A stretch of DNA of 55,069 bases from Allomyces macrogynus ATCC 38327 (Eukaryota; Blastocladiomycota; Blastocladiomycetes; Blastocladiales; Blastocladiaceae), in the NCBI GenBank assembly GCA_000151295.1, contig GG745335.1:567662-622730 (forward strand), read 5' to 3'. Numbering within the stretch: the first letter of the stretch is position 1; each line of letters opens with the position of its first letter. Positions 21,585 to 33,343 of the stretch are shown piece by piece. A model generated the notes under the pieces. The model saw only the letters and a list, made by a program, of their open reading frames with translations. It had not been told where the DNA came from and did not search any database. Both the position numbers and the translations under genes were made by a program.

Positions 21585-22965
21585 GGTCGAGAGAGGGGAG
21601 GCGGTGCGGTGCGGTGCGGTGCGGTGCGGGTCGGGAGGGGAGCCACGGGGAGGCCGGGTGGAGAGGAGGAGAGGGGGCGTGCGGCCAAGAAAAAGGGGCG
21701 CACGACCAGGCAGCGGTGCGAGGACCCACCACCAGTCGAACAACCGCGGCGAGCGGCAGGACGCGAGGCGAGCGGTGGCGGCGGCAGCGTCGTGGATGAC
21801 GTTGATGACGACCGACAACGGCAATGGGAGCGGCAGCAGGACCACGAGCACGAGCGCGAGCAACCAACACGAGGTACACGAACGAAAGCGGACGCGAAAA
21901 ACCAAGAGAACACGAGAAACAGAGAGCGAGGGAAGGCAATGAATCAACAAGACGTCCACCAGCAGGAAACGAGAAACGCGACAAGAGCCAGCAGGCGCGC
22001 CGTGCAATCGATCCCGTCGAGAGAGGACATGGATGCGAGCGCAGCACGCCAAATGAACAAACAGAAATGCGATAAGTACCGAAATAGAGACAGCGTAAGC
22101 GAAAAAGAGGAGCCATAGACGAACACACAAGACAAACGAAAAGCACAAGACGATGAGAGAAGCGCTCGAAAACGAAAACTAAGAGCAAACCCGCGGTCGT
22201 GGCCCCACTCCACTTCTGGCACCTCTCTCCCCCGGCCTGAACGGTCCCTGCCGCCTGATCTTGCGGTCGATGGGAAGAAACGGCTATCTTGCTTTCATGA
22301 TCGGTGCGTTCACGCGCTCGGTGGTTCGTCGGGGGGCAGGTCGGCGCGGGTCCAGAAGGGATGCAACATGACGGGACGGGCATCCGCCATACCTGGATTG
22401 TCGGAGAGTCGAATGCACCAAGTCAGAGTGTTGAAGAGCAGGTGAGGGGCGGGTGGAGGAGCTGGCGACGTTGACCAAAGTGACGGCGACTTGGGCTCGC
22501 AAGGTGAGAAGGCGAAGTGTGCCTCACTCGACTTTGGTCACACACTTGTCACGTTCTCCACGAGACGGGTTGTACAGTACACGTCTTGTTTCTCCATATC
22601 ACTCAGTACAACCACAGGCGACTAGCGACACTGGAGCTCCGGAGTTCATGACACCTGACATTTAGCGCGATGCGTTTTTTGAACAAGGAAAAAACGATGC
22701 TTTGCAAAAGCCCGAATGACAGGCATTAATGTTTAAAGCGAGAGCTGGCGAGGCCTATCTCTGGAGCTCATCAGGAATCAACGAAAACAAGTATGGAAAG
22801 CAAAAAGTGATGAAGATTGAAGCAAAAAATCAAAATGCCAACCGCCCGGTGCCGACGCCCGCCGTTCACAATAACAATGGCCCAAAAAGAAGCTCAGGAA
22901 ACAAAGAGAAAGGAGCACCACAACGAAACGTCGGCATCAGGCCGTGCGGAATCCAGCGACACCCA
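21585..22965. other. Intergenic, Mrn1 leader and 3' flank of receptor copy 1
   Basis: About 1.4 kb upstream of the Mrn1-like gene, ending at the stop codon of the first array gene. The frame is open on the minus strand just upstream of the Mrn1 start (a hydrophobic, Cys/Leu-rich run up to 22148), but it has no recognisable domain and is taken as leader. Confidence 0.45.
21601..21629. repeat. GCGGT pentamer repeat
   Basis: Five and a half perfect GCGGT units, about 20-45 bases upstream of the Mrn1-like start codon, hence probably in the mRNA leader. On the mRNA strand it reads as alternating ACCGC. Confidence 0.8.
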
Positions 22966-23284
22966 CTAATTTTGCCACGCCGTCAGTGGCGTTCGCGCAC
23001 CCCGAGCCTTGGCCGCCTCTTGATCGTCCATGCGCTCAATATCATGCTGGACTCGACCCTCCACCGCGTCCGGAAGTTGACGATGCACCGCCGCGTCTAG
23101 AGCAGCGTCGGACGTCATCCGCGCCCACACAACGGGCAACATGGAGTGCGGCGCCGTCGCCGATTGTCCGCGCTGGTCAATGCTGGCGTACGGCACTGGC
23201 GCGGTAGTATCAACCCACCCGGCCGGATGCACGGCATGTGCATTCTCCACCCACACCCCAGAAGCGACCCGACACTGGGCACCA

Positions 23285-23315
<31 letters not shown>

Positions 23316-24854
23316 GGTCGTCGTCGTGCTGCGGCCGGGTGTAAAAGTGCCGCCCACCAAGCGGGACCGCGGTCCCTGCAGTCGTCGCCAACGCCAACGA
23401 CGACGTCGACTCGGCTGATGGCACGCGCGTCGTGCTGGTCGTGGACGCGGCAGTGGGCGAAAATCGGTGCCCCAGCCACTGCGAGGTCGGCGCCATCACA
23501 ATATCGCGCGCAGGCAAGGATCCGACAAGTTTCGCGGCGGTCGCGGCGGCCTCGGACGGCGATAAATCAATGAGCAACAACCGCTCACCAGCGCGTGCGG
23601 GTGAGTCGGGGTAAAAGTCCAGGTCGATCGTGGGTGAAATCGTCGGCGTCTTGAACCCGGCTTCAATGTCGCCGCCCTTGCGGTCTGCGGTCGGCGCCAA
23701 TGGGTCAGCAGCGCAGTCAGCCGGACGCAGCCGCTCGAGAGCGAGCGTTGATGCAACGTCGGTGCCAACGTTCTGGATCGACATTTCGAGCGTAAAGTGC
23801 CGACCGAAATAGTTGAGGAGGCCGAAAATCGTAGCGAGCGTCTAGGCAACAAAGCAAAGTGACAGCGGGGTCAGAAAGAAGAAAGTGATGCGCGTGTCGG
23901 ACATGAGCCAACATCCGCCAATAAAATACGCAAGCACACCACGAGTAACATCACAAGCGCGAGCTTGACGAGCAGATCAACATGGCCAACCCGAGTCGGT
24001 GACTGTGCTCACAGCAATCCATGCCCGGTCGCGCAAGCTTGCGCATCTCCAGGACGTGGCGCACCATGGGCCGCACCAAAACGATTAAAAATGATGAGGT
24101 ACATGACGACGAGCAGGGCCGTGCCCGCGGTACTGAACGTTCGGTTCAAGACAATCGAGCACATGCCCGTGCCCGCGAACGCGTCCGGGTCCCAGGACAA
24201 CTGCGTCGTCGACGTGGCAATCAAACCCATGGCGACGGCAACGAGCAAAAATAAGAGCGCACGATTGTAGGGGCGCCCCCAGGCTGGCACGAGCATCGTC
24301 GACTGCAAGATCAGCACGGTACTTGATGGCACGACCATGAGCACATAGAGCACGTCCGCCACCTCGCCCTCCCATGCGCAATCCATGTCGCGACAGAAAA
24401 AATGAACGACAAAATTGACTTGGTTTGTGACGTGCATGATCACAGCAAAAAGCTGCAACTTGGCGAGACGCGTCTTCGTCCACTATGACGGCACTGCGCC
24501 GGGAACAAGATCCTTGGCGTCGGAATGCGCCTTTGAAACGGCCGTGCTTAAGGCCGTGGTCGTCACTGGCGCCCCTGGCGTCCCTGGCGGCACGGGCGCC
24601 GCGGGACGTGGGAGTATGAGACTCGACTCGTGCTTATTGTGGTCGCAGACGGCAAGCATGCAGCGCAACCTGTGCACGGTCCAGCAGAGCAACGCGATCG
24701 CAGTCAGCAAGAAACAGACGAGAGCAAAGAGCACGGGCAGGTCGTAGTTCCATGGTGCCACCGATCGCGTATTGCTTGTGGTCACCAGGTCAGGCGTTGG
24801 AGCGAGCACTGCAGTGCTCATGAACGAGCCGGTCAGGCCCACGACTGGCACCAT
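22966..24854 (-). pseudogene. 7TM receptor-like, array copy 1 (disrupted)
   Basis: Exon 1 (24854-23940) and exon 2 (23841-22966), with a 98-nt intron at the TM6/TM7 border. It shows the family features: APWNYD before TM1, RLAKLQLFAVIMHVTNQ in TM2, DMDCAW before TM3, VLILQSTMLVPAW at the end of TM3, TGMCSI in the TM4-TM5 loop, RPMVRHVLEMRKL after TM5, and exon 2 with IQNVGTDVASTLALERLRP and SPSEAAATAAKL. Defects: an in-frame TAG at 24483-24485 replaces a Trp of the conserved WWTK motif. There is one surplus base near the A5 run 24087-24091, and another frame change near 23975-23985, before LLVKLALVMLLVV. A base substitution plus two frame changes suggests a pseudogene, although T-run errors occur elsewhere in the window. 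Exon 2 holds a (TCG)8 run (23285-23309) that encodes poly-Asp on the gene strand. Confidence 0.7.
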
Positions 24855-25833
24855 CGTATGCTTCGGGCAGCGGATGCGGCGAGGGCGGCGTCAGAATCGA
24901 TGGCGAGCGAAGTCTACATTTGTAAGGTGGGGCTCAGAGTATCAACCCAGTGTTGGCGGAGCAACCATGTGGGTTGGGCTCTTGAGCTGCATGGGCAGGA
25001 AGTGCGAACCAGCAACAGTGGCGGTGAAGTTGGCTCAACGCAGCGTGCTCAAGTTGGGGCAAGAATTGCACAGCGGAAGAGGGACGCTTGCGACCGTAAG
25101 CGCTGAATGTCGCGTGCCCTCAGCTGACCGTAGCTGGCGCGAGAGGTGGAGGAATTGGCGACTGGCAGGGCGGGAGCGGGCAGTGTTTTCTACTCGTTCA
25201 GGAGAGTCTGGCGCGGAATGATCTGCGCGATGGGCATCGTTGGCATCGTCGCGAGAGTGGTAGGCGCGTTGTCGTCGACCCGTGCGCGCTCCAGCACAAC
25301 GACCGTCGTCGAGGGGGTGGATGAGAGGATCGTAGATGAGGTGCTCCAAGCCGCGGGCTTGTGGCGAGTGTCAATAGCGGCCGTGGTCGTGATCTGTCGC
25401 GCCTAGGAGCGCCCGACGTGTGGGAATGCTTGCAGGACGACGTTCGCAGCAGCACTAAACGGCTGGTTTGTCTGTCTGCGTCTGATCACCAAATATTCTT
25501 AGCTCCAAAAACATCATCGAATTACGTGTATTTGCGATGCTCTTCTTCACTGATCGGTCCGCTGATACTTTGCGCTGCTCTCCCCCGCGTCGCTCAGAGT
25601 CCTCGACAAAGTTGGTGGGGTGAAAACTTCATCTGTGTTCCTCAATCGCCACGGCTGTTCCGGATGGGCGCGACGTGGACGCAGATCAGTGGAGAAAGGG
25701 ACCATCGGCGCAATGCTGATAATTGAATTCCAGTCGTGGAAATAATACAAGACAAAGAGAATGCAAAGAATGCAAACGACACAAACGAGCTCACCTTTCT
25801 CCACCCAAGAATAGTGGCATCCCGAGCCGACAA
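24855..25833. other. Spacer between array copies 1 and 2
   Basis: 979 bases containing the upstream region of copy 1 and the 3' flank of copy 2. Small open frames only; nothing recognised. Confidence 0.5.
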
Positions 25834-27655
25834 CTAGTCCACCCGCTTGGTGAGTGGCCGTCGCACGCGCCGCGCCTCCGTCTCCGTCTCGCCGTCCTCG
25901 CATTCAACGCTTTCCTCCACTACCGGGCACGCGGCATAGCGTGTGGGCGCCAACGACCGAGAAACTTCAGACCTTGCCGAGGACGCCGACTGGAAATGCC
26001 CATGGTGGTGGTGATGGGACGCATCGGGCCGCACGACCATGCCCCGACCAGCCATTGAGCTGGAAGCCTCATCGGAAGTGGCCCACGCCTGGCCCGATAC
26101 TGCCCGCTGCATCCGCGTAGCATCCTTGTTCGACGCGTCGCGTAGCGGAACCTGGTGGCCGTCAAACGCGGGCGCGCTCGTGGTCAGCGTCGCAGCCGAT
26201 GACTCGGGCGAGACGACACGCGTCGCGCCAGCGCTCGTTGGCGGTGCAGCCGACACAGGAATGGGCCCCAGAAACTGCACGGCGTCAGTCGACCGAGCTT
26301 TTTCGAGCGTGTTTGGCCGGGCCATGAGTTTCGCGACCGCTGCAGCCGCCTCGGTTTCCGTCAAGTCGATGCGCAGCGGCATGCGCGTGCCGCTCGACCG
26401 CGTGGGCACGACCGTGTCGAGTTCCGTCGGATTGCCGCCAAACCCGGTCTCGATACTATCGTCGTTGGCCGTGACCGACGCCGACTCGCCCGACATGTCC
26501 GTGGAGCGCCGCGAGCGCATCCGATCCAGCGCGAGCGTTGATGCGCAGACCGTGCCCGTGTTTTGGATCGTGTACTCGAGCGCGACAAAGCTCTTGAACA
26601 CTCCGCACATGCCGAGAATCGCCGCGAGCGTCTGGTCAGGGGAGACGAGCGCGTCAGGATACCGAATCAGGAGAAACAACCCCCACGACTGCATCAACGG
26701 GAGGAGAACGTACCATGAGCAATATCACAAGCACGAGCTTGACGAGCAGCGCCATGACCGCCGCCTCGAGCCGCCGACTATGCTCGTCGCGCCGCATGCC
26801 CGGTCGCGCATGCAGTTTGCGCATTTCCAGGACGTGATACACCATAGGCCGCACCAGGACGTGGAGGATGATCATGTAGACGATCACGAGCGTGCCTTTT
26901 CCAAAGACGTTCAGAGTCCGGTCGTAACGGATCGAGCAGACACCCACCTCCTCCAACATTTCCGCATCCCACGTGAGCATTGCCTTGGACGTGGCCACGA
27001 GCGACATGCCGACCGCCACGAGAACAAAAAGAACCGTGCGCCTGAAGGGCCGTTGCCAGGCCGGAACCAGCACTGTCGTTTGTAAAATCAGCACGGTGCT
27101 TGACGACAGCAAAATGAGCACGTAGAACACGCCGGGCAGAGCCCCGAGCCACAAACAGCTCAAGTCGCGACCCAGATGCAAGACGAGAAAGTCGATTTGG
27201 TTGGCAACGTGCAGCGTGGCGGCAAAGAGCTGGAGTTTCGCGAGCCGGACCTTGGTCCACCACGGTGCCGCCGTGTCGGGTGAGCGGTCCTTGGCGTCGC
27301 TAAGTACCGTCGGACGTGTGTCGGCGTCGGCGATCGTGGTCGTGAACGTTGCCACCGACGTTTCCGAACCGACGAGCACCGGCAAGGCACTGAGTCGCGA
27401 CCCCGTTTGCTCTGCTTTCCGTTCTTGGTCGCGGATCACGAGGAGGCGGTGAAGTGCGTACGCGTTCCATGCGAGTAGCGCAGTGGCCGCGAGCAAAAAG
27501 AAAACGAGGGCCGCGAGCACGACCGGGTCGTAATTCCACGGCAGAGTTTGCCGCATCGCATTGGTCGTGTTCGTCGTCAGGTCCGTCGTCAAAGCGAGGA
27601 TCGATCCCATGAGCGACTCGCGAGCGCCAGCCGCCATGTCCGTCGCGGGCGGCAT
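25834..27655 (-). CDS. 7TM GPCR-like receptor, array copy 2 (intact)
   Basis: Exons 27655-26714 and 26631-25834 (82-nt intron, GTACGT donor, CAG acceptor) give 579 residues. Predicted spans: TM1 44-68, TM2 137-159, TM3 168-192, TM4 207-226, TM5 251-275, TM6 297-314, TM7 about 315-340. By the positive-inside rule the N-terminus is outside: the TM1-TM2 (WWTKVRLAK), TM3-TM4 (QRPFRRT) and TM5-TM6 (MRKLHARPGMRRDEHSRRLE) loops are basic. C167 just before TM3 and C240 in the TM4-TM5 loop could form the GPCR disulfide. The tail has LRIDLTETEAAAAVAKLM and an HHHHHGH run. No DRY, NPxxY or rhodopsin retinal Lys motif is visible. The most complete copy, and a good reference for the family. A role as a surface receptor is inferred from topology; the ligand is unknown. 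Confidence 0.8.
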
Positions 27656-28900
27656 ATCGCAAGATAGACCGAGGGACGTAGATGGTTGGCAGGCCGTATC
27701 GACTCACCCCGACGAAGTCGATCCGCCAGAATGATGCGGTGGCGAGCGGCAGGGATCAAGTCAAGATCTGGCGAGGGCTGCGCGATCCCGGTCGGGTACT
27801 TGGTCGAGCCTGCGTGCACCTTGATGCCGTCCCGTGTTGGCTGAAGCGGTGGTGTGCACGGACACGATGGGCAGCTGGTCGCAACCTACGTAGTGGCGGC
27901 GCTCGCAGACGCGGTTGTGCGCAGGCTGAGGTGCGCGATATTGCTGGCCGGACAGGTCGTGCGTCTGCTCTGTTGGTAAACGCGGCACGTCGGTGAGCTG
28001 CCAGCGGGACAGGTTAACAGGCTTGGAAAACTCGAACTCGATGCCGTACGCGAAAGTAAGTTGAAGCGGAGTGCGCTTGCCGGTGCGCCCATCGGCCTTG
28101 ACCAGGTCGGGGCAAGGGTTGGCTGGCCTTTTTGAATGGCGGTCCGCGACGGGCGACAGGGAAGTTTACGGCCATCGCGCGGCGGCGGCTGGCGCGAGCA
28201 ACGGCAGCGGCTGGCGCGAGCGGGCAGCCGGGTCGATTCGCATGCGGGGGTGGAACGCGCGCACGTCGCTGCACTGCCCAATCGCCCAATCCCTTCCGCT
28301 CCGTCATCATGACAGCGTCGATCCAACGCGTGCTGGGCCAGCCGGGTCTTGCGAACGGCACAGGCCCCACCGCTTGTGTTACCAGCAGCAAGATTTGCGG
28401 CACGACAAGTATCGTCGGCGAGGTGTTAAGAGAGCAGTTGGTGAGGTGCGGACCAGGGCCGCGGATCAGAAGCGGTTGGTCTGGTTGCGCCGAATCCGTG
28501 CATCTCGAAATCAGCAAGTCTTCGACGCTTTTTGTGCTGCTTGCCATTTTTGGCGCCCCTGTTTGCGGCACGCCGAGCACGCACAAATCTGCCCGGCCCG
28601 ACTCGCCCGGCTCAACCTGGGCACTGCCAGCAGCCTGTCGCCTGTGAGAGGAAATGTTGCACTTTGATTCGTCGACGCGGGTGCCCTGCTCTGCCATGCT
28701 GCATGATGACGACGACGCGCGACGGGAAAAAATAGTTCGATATTTACAAAGCACAGACAAACTCGAAAAAAGCGCAGCTACCGTGGACCTGATCCTACTC
28801 CCCACAAAGACTCAAAAACACGCCATCAAACATGGCCACACGAGTCATCCAATCCTCTCCACCGTCCCCTTGCTGGCGTCCAGGCCGTTTATCGCAGACA
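27656..28900. other. Spacer between array copies 2 and 3
   Basis: 1,245 bases. A 263-codon minus-strand frame (28014-28805) has no ATG-supported family match and no membrane segments, and is treated as chance. Nothing else seen. Confidence 0.45.
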
Positions 28901-30609
28901 TCAGCGACCACATACACCTGGAGCGCGACTCTCGCGCGGCATCCCCAGCAAATCCGGTCGCGCACGATCATGCTCCGCGCCCTGCGTCAGGGGCACAGTC
29001 AGCTCGTCGTTGGCCCACGATGCCGGCGCAATACTCGACCCGTCATTGACCCAGACCCCCGACGCGACACGCCGAATCTGCGCGCCGCCTGCACCGCCGC
29101 CGTCAATACTGTCGCACAAATCCTCGGTGGAGAACTGAGGGCAACCCGACGCGACTTCGCTCCCGACCACCGTGGCCGACGACGACGACGAGAAATCGGT
29201 CGACGGCATACGCGACGCGCCGCAGAGCAAGGGCACGACCGACAGCGGCACGGGGCCTGCAAACTCCAGAACTGACGACGCACGTTGCGGCTGCGGTTTG
29301 GCGTGCGGCGGGGTCGTGGAACCCATGAGTTTCGCGACCGCCGCGGCGGCCTCGCTCGCCGTCAAATCAATGCGCAGCGGCAATGTGGCGCGCTGGCGCT
29401 CGTTGGTCGTGGCACCGCTAATGCCAGGCTCGCCGTCACCGGCATCACCACCGGCCAAGGGCGACGATGGATCGGCAGACGCCGAAGACACGGCGCGTCC
29501 CGGGCGCAGCGGCTCAAGAGCGAGCGTCGACGCGCAGACCATGCCGACGTTTTGAATGGCAAACTCGACTTCGACAAAGCGGTCGAACAGGTTAAAGATG
29601 CCCAGACCCGACGCGAGCGTCTGAGAGAGGAAAAAGGGAAAATCGACGTCAGAATCCGGTGGAGAAGGTCGAGTAGTACGATAGGAGAGTGTGGATGCAG
29701 CGAGAATAAACGCACCACGAGCAATATCACGAGCACGAGCTTGACGAGCAGCGTCAGGACGGCTGCCTCGAGTCGCCGGCTGTGCTCACAGCGTCGCATG
29801 CCCGGGCGCGCACTGTGTAGCTTGCGCATTTCCAACACATGCCGAACCATGGGGCGCACCAGAACGAGCAGAATGACGAGATACATGCACACGAGCGCCG
29901 TTTTCCCAAACACGTTGAATTTCCGGTCATACTGGACCACGCACACGCCGGTCTTTGCAAACAGATCATGGTCCCAGGTGAGAAGAACCGTTGACGCGGC
30001 AACCAAACTCATGGCGACGGCAACGAGCATAAATAAGAGCGTGCGCTTGAATGGCCGGCGCCAGGCCGGTACGAGCATGGTCGTCTGCAAAATCAGCACG
30101 GTACTCGACGGTAAGATGATAAACGCGTAGAGAACGCTAGACATGATCCCGAGCCACGCGCAATTCATGCCGCGGCCGAGATGGATCGCGAGAAAATCGA
30201 CCTGGTTGGCGAAATGCATGGTCGCAGCGACCATTTGCAGCTTGGCCAGTCGCGCCTTGGTCCACCAAGAACCGCCCGGTGCACGGCTCTTCGCGTCGCT
30301 GCGCGTCGTGAAGTGTGCGTCGGTGACGGGCGTGGGAGTTCCTGGTACGGACGAGGCAGTGGAGCGCGACTCTTGGTTTCTGCTCGTCGTTTTGCCAGCG
30401 GGATGAGGGGAGAGGGTGCGGTGAAGAGCACACGCGTTCCATGCTAGCAATGCCAACGCGGCCAGCAAAAACAAAACGAGGGCAGAGAGCACGGCCGGAT
30501 CGTAGTTCCACGGTAGTCTCTCCTTGTCGCCGCCCGAATCGGTACTGGTGGAGCTGAGGAGCGCGCTGCGAATGTGCTGCTGGGTCGTGGCCGAGAGCTT
30601 TGGTGCCAT
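28901..30609 (-). CDS. 7TM GPCR-like receptor, array copy 3 (intact)
   Basis: Exons 30609-29716 and 29620-28901 (95-nt intron, GTGCGT donor) give 537 residues, the shortest intact copy. It has LPWNYDP before TM1, SWWTKARLAKLQMVAATMHFANQ, GMNCAWLG before TM3, VLILQTTMLVPAWRRPFKRT, TGVCVVQYDRKFNVFGK in the TM4-TM5 loop, VLVRPMVRHVLEMRKL and EHSRRLEAAVLTLLVKL. Exon 2 starts TLASGLGIFNLFDRF and continues VCASTLALEPLRPG. The tail has LRIDLTASEAAAAVAKLMG and RRVASGVWV but lacks the last His/Asp-rich segment of its neighbours, so it is truncated at the C-terminus relative to copies 4 and 5. Confidence 0.8.
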
Positions 30610-31501
30610 GGTGCATGCAGCGACCGTGCCACGGGCTGGAAATCGTGATGTTGCAAGGCGTTACAAGGGCTACGGGGAGGAACGACGGGGGCAGGTTTAG
30701 CGAGAGCTCACATTTTATGGCACGCATAGTTTACAGCCCCCCGCATCAGCATCCTCGCGGAGTGGTGGTGGAAATACGGACACGTGGATAGACCGCGAAT
30801 TACTCGAGACGCCGTCAGCGCTGGCGCGGATCAATCGGGCGGCAGCGGTCGTCGCGATCACCACACAACAGATCGCGGAGGCTTTGCGTGAAGGGCGTGT
30901 AGAAGCAAACAAGTGTCGGTGTTGATCTCGCCCCGATGCCCGCTCGTTGTTGCAGACTGTTGCAGGCAACGCAGCGAGAGAGGAGAAAAGTGAAGTGGAG
31001 CTGGGCCGGTCGTCGGCATTTGCATCGTCGTCGGCGCGAATCAGCGCGTTGCACTTGAACCGCGCACGCGCCGTTTGCGTAGAAGTCCTTGCGGGTCGAT
31101 TCCGTACTTCGTCGTGCGCCCGGCATGGATGAGCGTCGCAGGCAACCGCGGACGCGTCGATCTCGTCCGCGGCAACGTGGCACAACCGCACGAATCTCGT
31201 GGCGCCGCAGCGCCTTCGTGTCATGCATCCGGGCCCAAGGACGCCGGAATCTGCAAAGCCGTGACACTGCTGATTTCGACTTGGCGGTGCATTTGACAAG
31301 ACATGGGCAAGTATGGGGTGTGGATATCACTCTCACTTGCTGCGAAGCCGTACTCATCGCTAACCCTCCGCTAATGCTTTTGACTCTGAGGAAATATTCC
31401 TACGCGAGGGAAACTCAAGAATTTTAACATAAATATACTGTTGGCATGTTGCATCGCAAGCATCAACAAAGGCAAATCGCGCTCAACCCAAGGCACCATC
31501 T
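30610..31501. other. Spacer between array copies 3 and 4
   Basis: 892 bases with the copy 3 upstream region and the copy 4 3' flank. No gene, RNA or clear repeat. Confidence 0.5.
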
Positions 31502-33343
31502 TCATCCATCACGACTATGCCACATGAGCGGCGTCTCCTCGCGCCTTGCTTGGACCTGCTCCTGGTCAGCTTCGTTGCCGCGCATCTTCTCCACCTCGCC
31601 CAGTTTCGTCGGAATCAGGTACTCGGGCGCGGTCCGCCACACGTCCGATCGTGCCAATGGTACCGAATCAGCGCGGTGACATGCTCGCTGCAAAAGCGGC
31701 GTGCGGTCGTAGGCGACTGCCGCTGCGACCTCTTCGCCGACCCACACGCCGGAAGCGACCCTTTGCGCCAGCCGCACATCTCCAGTGTGAAAATAATCGC
31801 GCAGCGGGTGAGCGCCAGACCCAGCCACTGTCTCCATCGTGGGCGGCGGCGCGACAAAAGACCCCAGCTGCTGCGCGGTCGCCGTCGTTGTCTCGACGGC
31901 ATGCACCGTGTCTTGCGGTGGTGGTACGACCGGCTTCGCCTTCTCGTCCGGCCCCGCCGTGGCGCCCATGAGTTTCGCGACGGCCGCAGCGGTTTCGGAT
32001 GCCGACAGGTCAATGCGCAGCTGCAATAATGCCGGACCACTTGCACGCGGCGACACGGCGCTCGGTTCCGATGCGGTCGTGAGTTTCGGCGTGTTGATTC
32101 CGGGTTGCCACGCGACCGCGTTCGACAACGACCATTGCGCTGAGCCGTCCAGCGGGACATTGTCGGTTCCGTCCTCGACGTTGCCGTTGCCGCCCGTCGT
32201 GGACGCCGACGATGACCCGGCTCGGCCCGGACGAAGCCGATCGAGCGCGAGCGTCGACGCGCAAATCATGCCCAAATTTTGGAGCGAAAACTCCCAAAAC
32301 CGGCCAAACACGTTGAGGATCCCGAGAACTGAAGCGAGCGTCTGAGCCAGGTGCACGGACGGAATGAGTGGGCGTTGAACGGTGGAGACTTGACATTAAG
32401 CAATACTACGCACCACGAGGAGGACGACGAGCACCAGCTTGACGAGCAGCGTCAAGACGACCTTTTCGAGCCGGCGGCTGTGCTCGTTGCGCTGCATGCC
32501 CGGCCGCGCTTGTAGCTTGCGCATCTCCAAAACGTGCCGCACCATTGGCCGCACGAGCACGAGCAAGATGATCATGTACATGACAACGAGCGTGGCTTTA
32601 CCCGCAGTGTTCAAGGTGCGGTCGTGCTTAATCGAGCAAACGCCCGTTGCCAGCAGCGCCCAATCCCTCGAAACCACGGCAGCCGAACCCGCGATCAATC
32701 CCATGGCGCCTGCGACGAGCACAAACAGGACTGTGCGCTTGAACGGCCGACGCCACGCCGGCACGAGCATCGTCGACTGCAGGATGAGCACGGCTGTGGA
32801 CGGCAGGACCATGAGCGCGTAGAGCGCGCTGGAAACACTGCCGAGCCACTGGCAGTTCATGTCGCGACCGAGAAACTGCACGAGGAAGATGGACTGGTTT
32901 GCGACGTGCATGGCAGCGGCAAATAATTGCAGTTTCGCGAGCCGAGCTTTCGTCCACCACGGACCAGCATCGAATCCGCGCCGCTTGCCCTTGTTACGGC
33001 CCGACGGGAGGGTGGAGACGGCGATCGTGGTCGCGGGTGTGCCCGCGGCGTCGCCGTGATCGCGTGGGACCGAGTTGGTCGCGGCGTCGCCGTGATCGCG
33101 TGGGACCGAGTTGGTCGCCTCCCTGTCGCGGGTGCGGATCTTGAGCACGCGGTGCAGCGCAAACGCGTTCCAGGTGAATAGGAGAACCGCGACGAGCAGG
33201 AAAATAATGAGACCCGTGAGCGTGAACACGTCGTGATTCCACGGTAATGGTAATGGTTGCGCGCTGGCATAGTCCAGCTTGGTAGTGGCGAGCATCGCGT
33301 CTTCCATGCCCATCGGGCCGTTGGCGAGTCGGGCTGGTGCCAT
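31502..33343 (-). CDS. 7TM GPCR-like receptor, array copy 4 (intact)
   Basis: Exons 33343-32414 and 32341-31502 (72-nt intron, GTGCGT donor, CAG acceptor) give 589 residues. Family marks: LPWNHD before TM1, PWWTKARLAKLQLFAAAMHVANQ, DMNCQWLG, VLILQSTMLVPAWRRPFKRT, TGVCSIKHDRTLNTAGK, RPMVRHVLEMRKLQARPGMQRNEHSRRLE. Exon 2 opens TLASVLGILNVFGRFWEF, then ICASTLALDRLRPGRAG. The tail carries RIDLSASETAAAVAKLMG, QRVASGVWV and ARSDVWRTAPEY. The TM1-TM2 loop holds an exact 12-residue duplication (SVPRDHGDAATN, twice) from a 36-base tandem repeat. Confidence 0.8.
33045..33116. repeat. Perfect 36-base tandem duplication inside copy 4
   Basis: Two identical 36-base units (33045-33080 and 33081-33116) in exon 1 keep the reading frame and duplicate 12 residues of the predicted cytosolic TM1-TM2 loop. 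The lack of differences suggests a recent event or an assembly artefact. Confidence 0.9.

Noticed and set aside
28014..28805. 263-codon minus-strand frame between array copies 2 and 3
   Set aside because: Same strand as the array but without spans or family motifs; composition fits GC-rich non-coding DNA.
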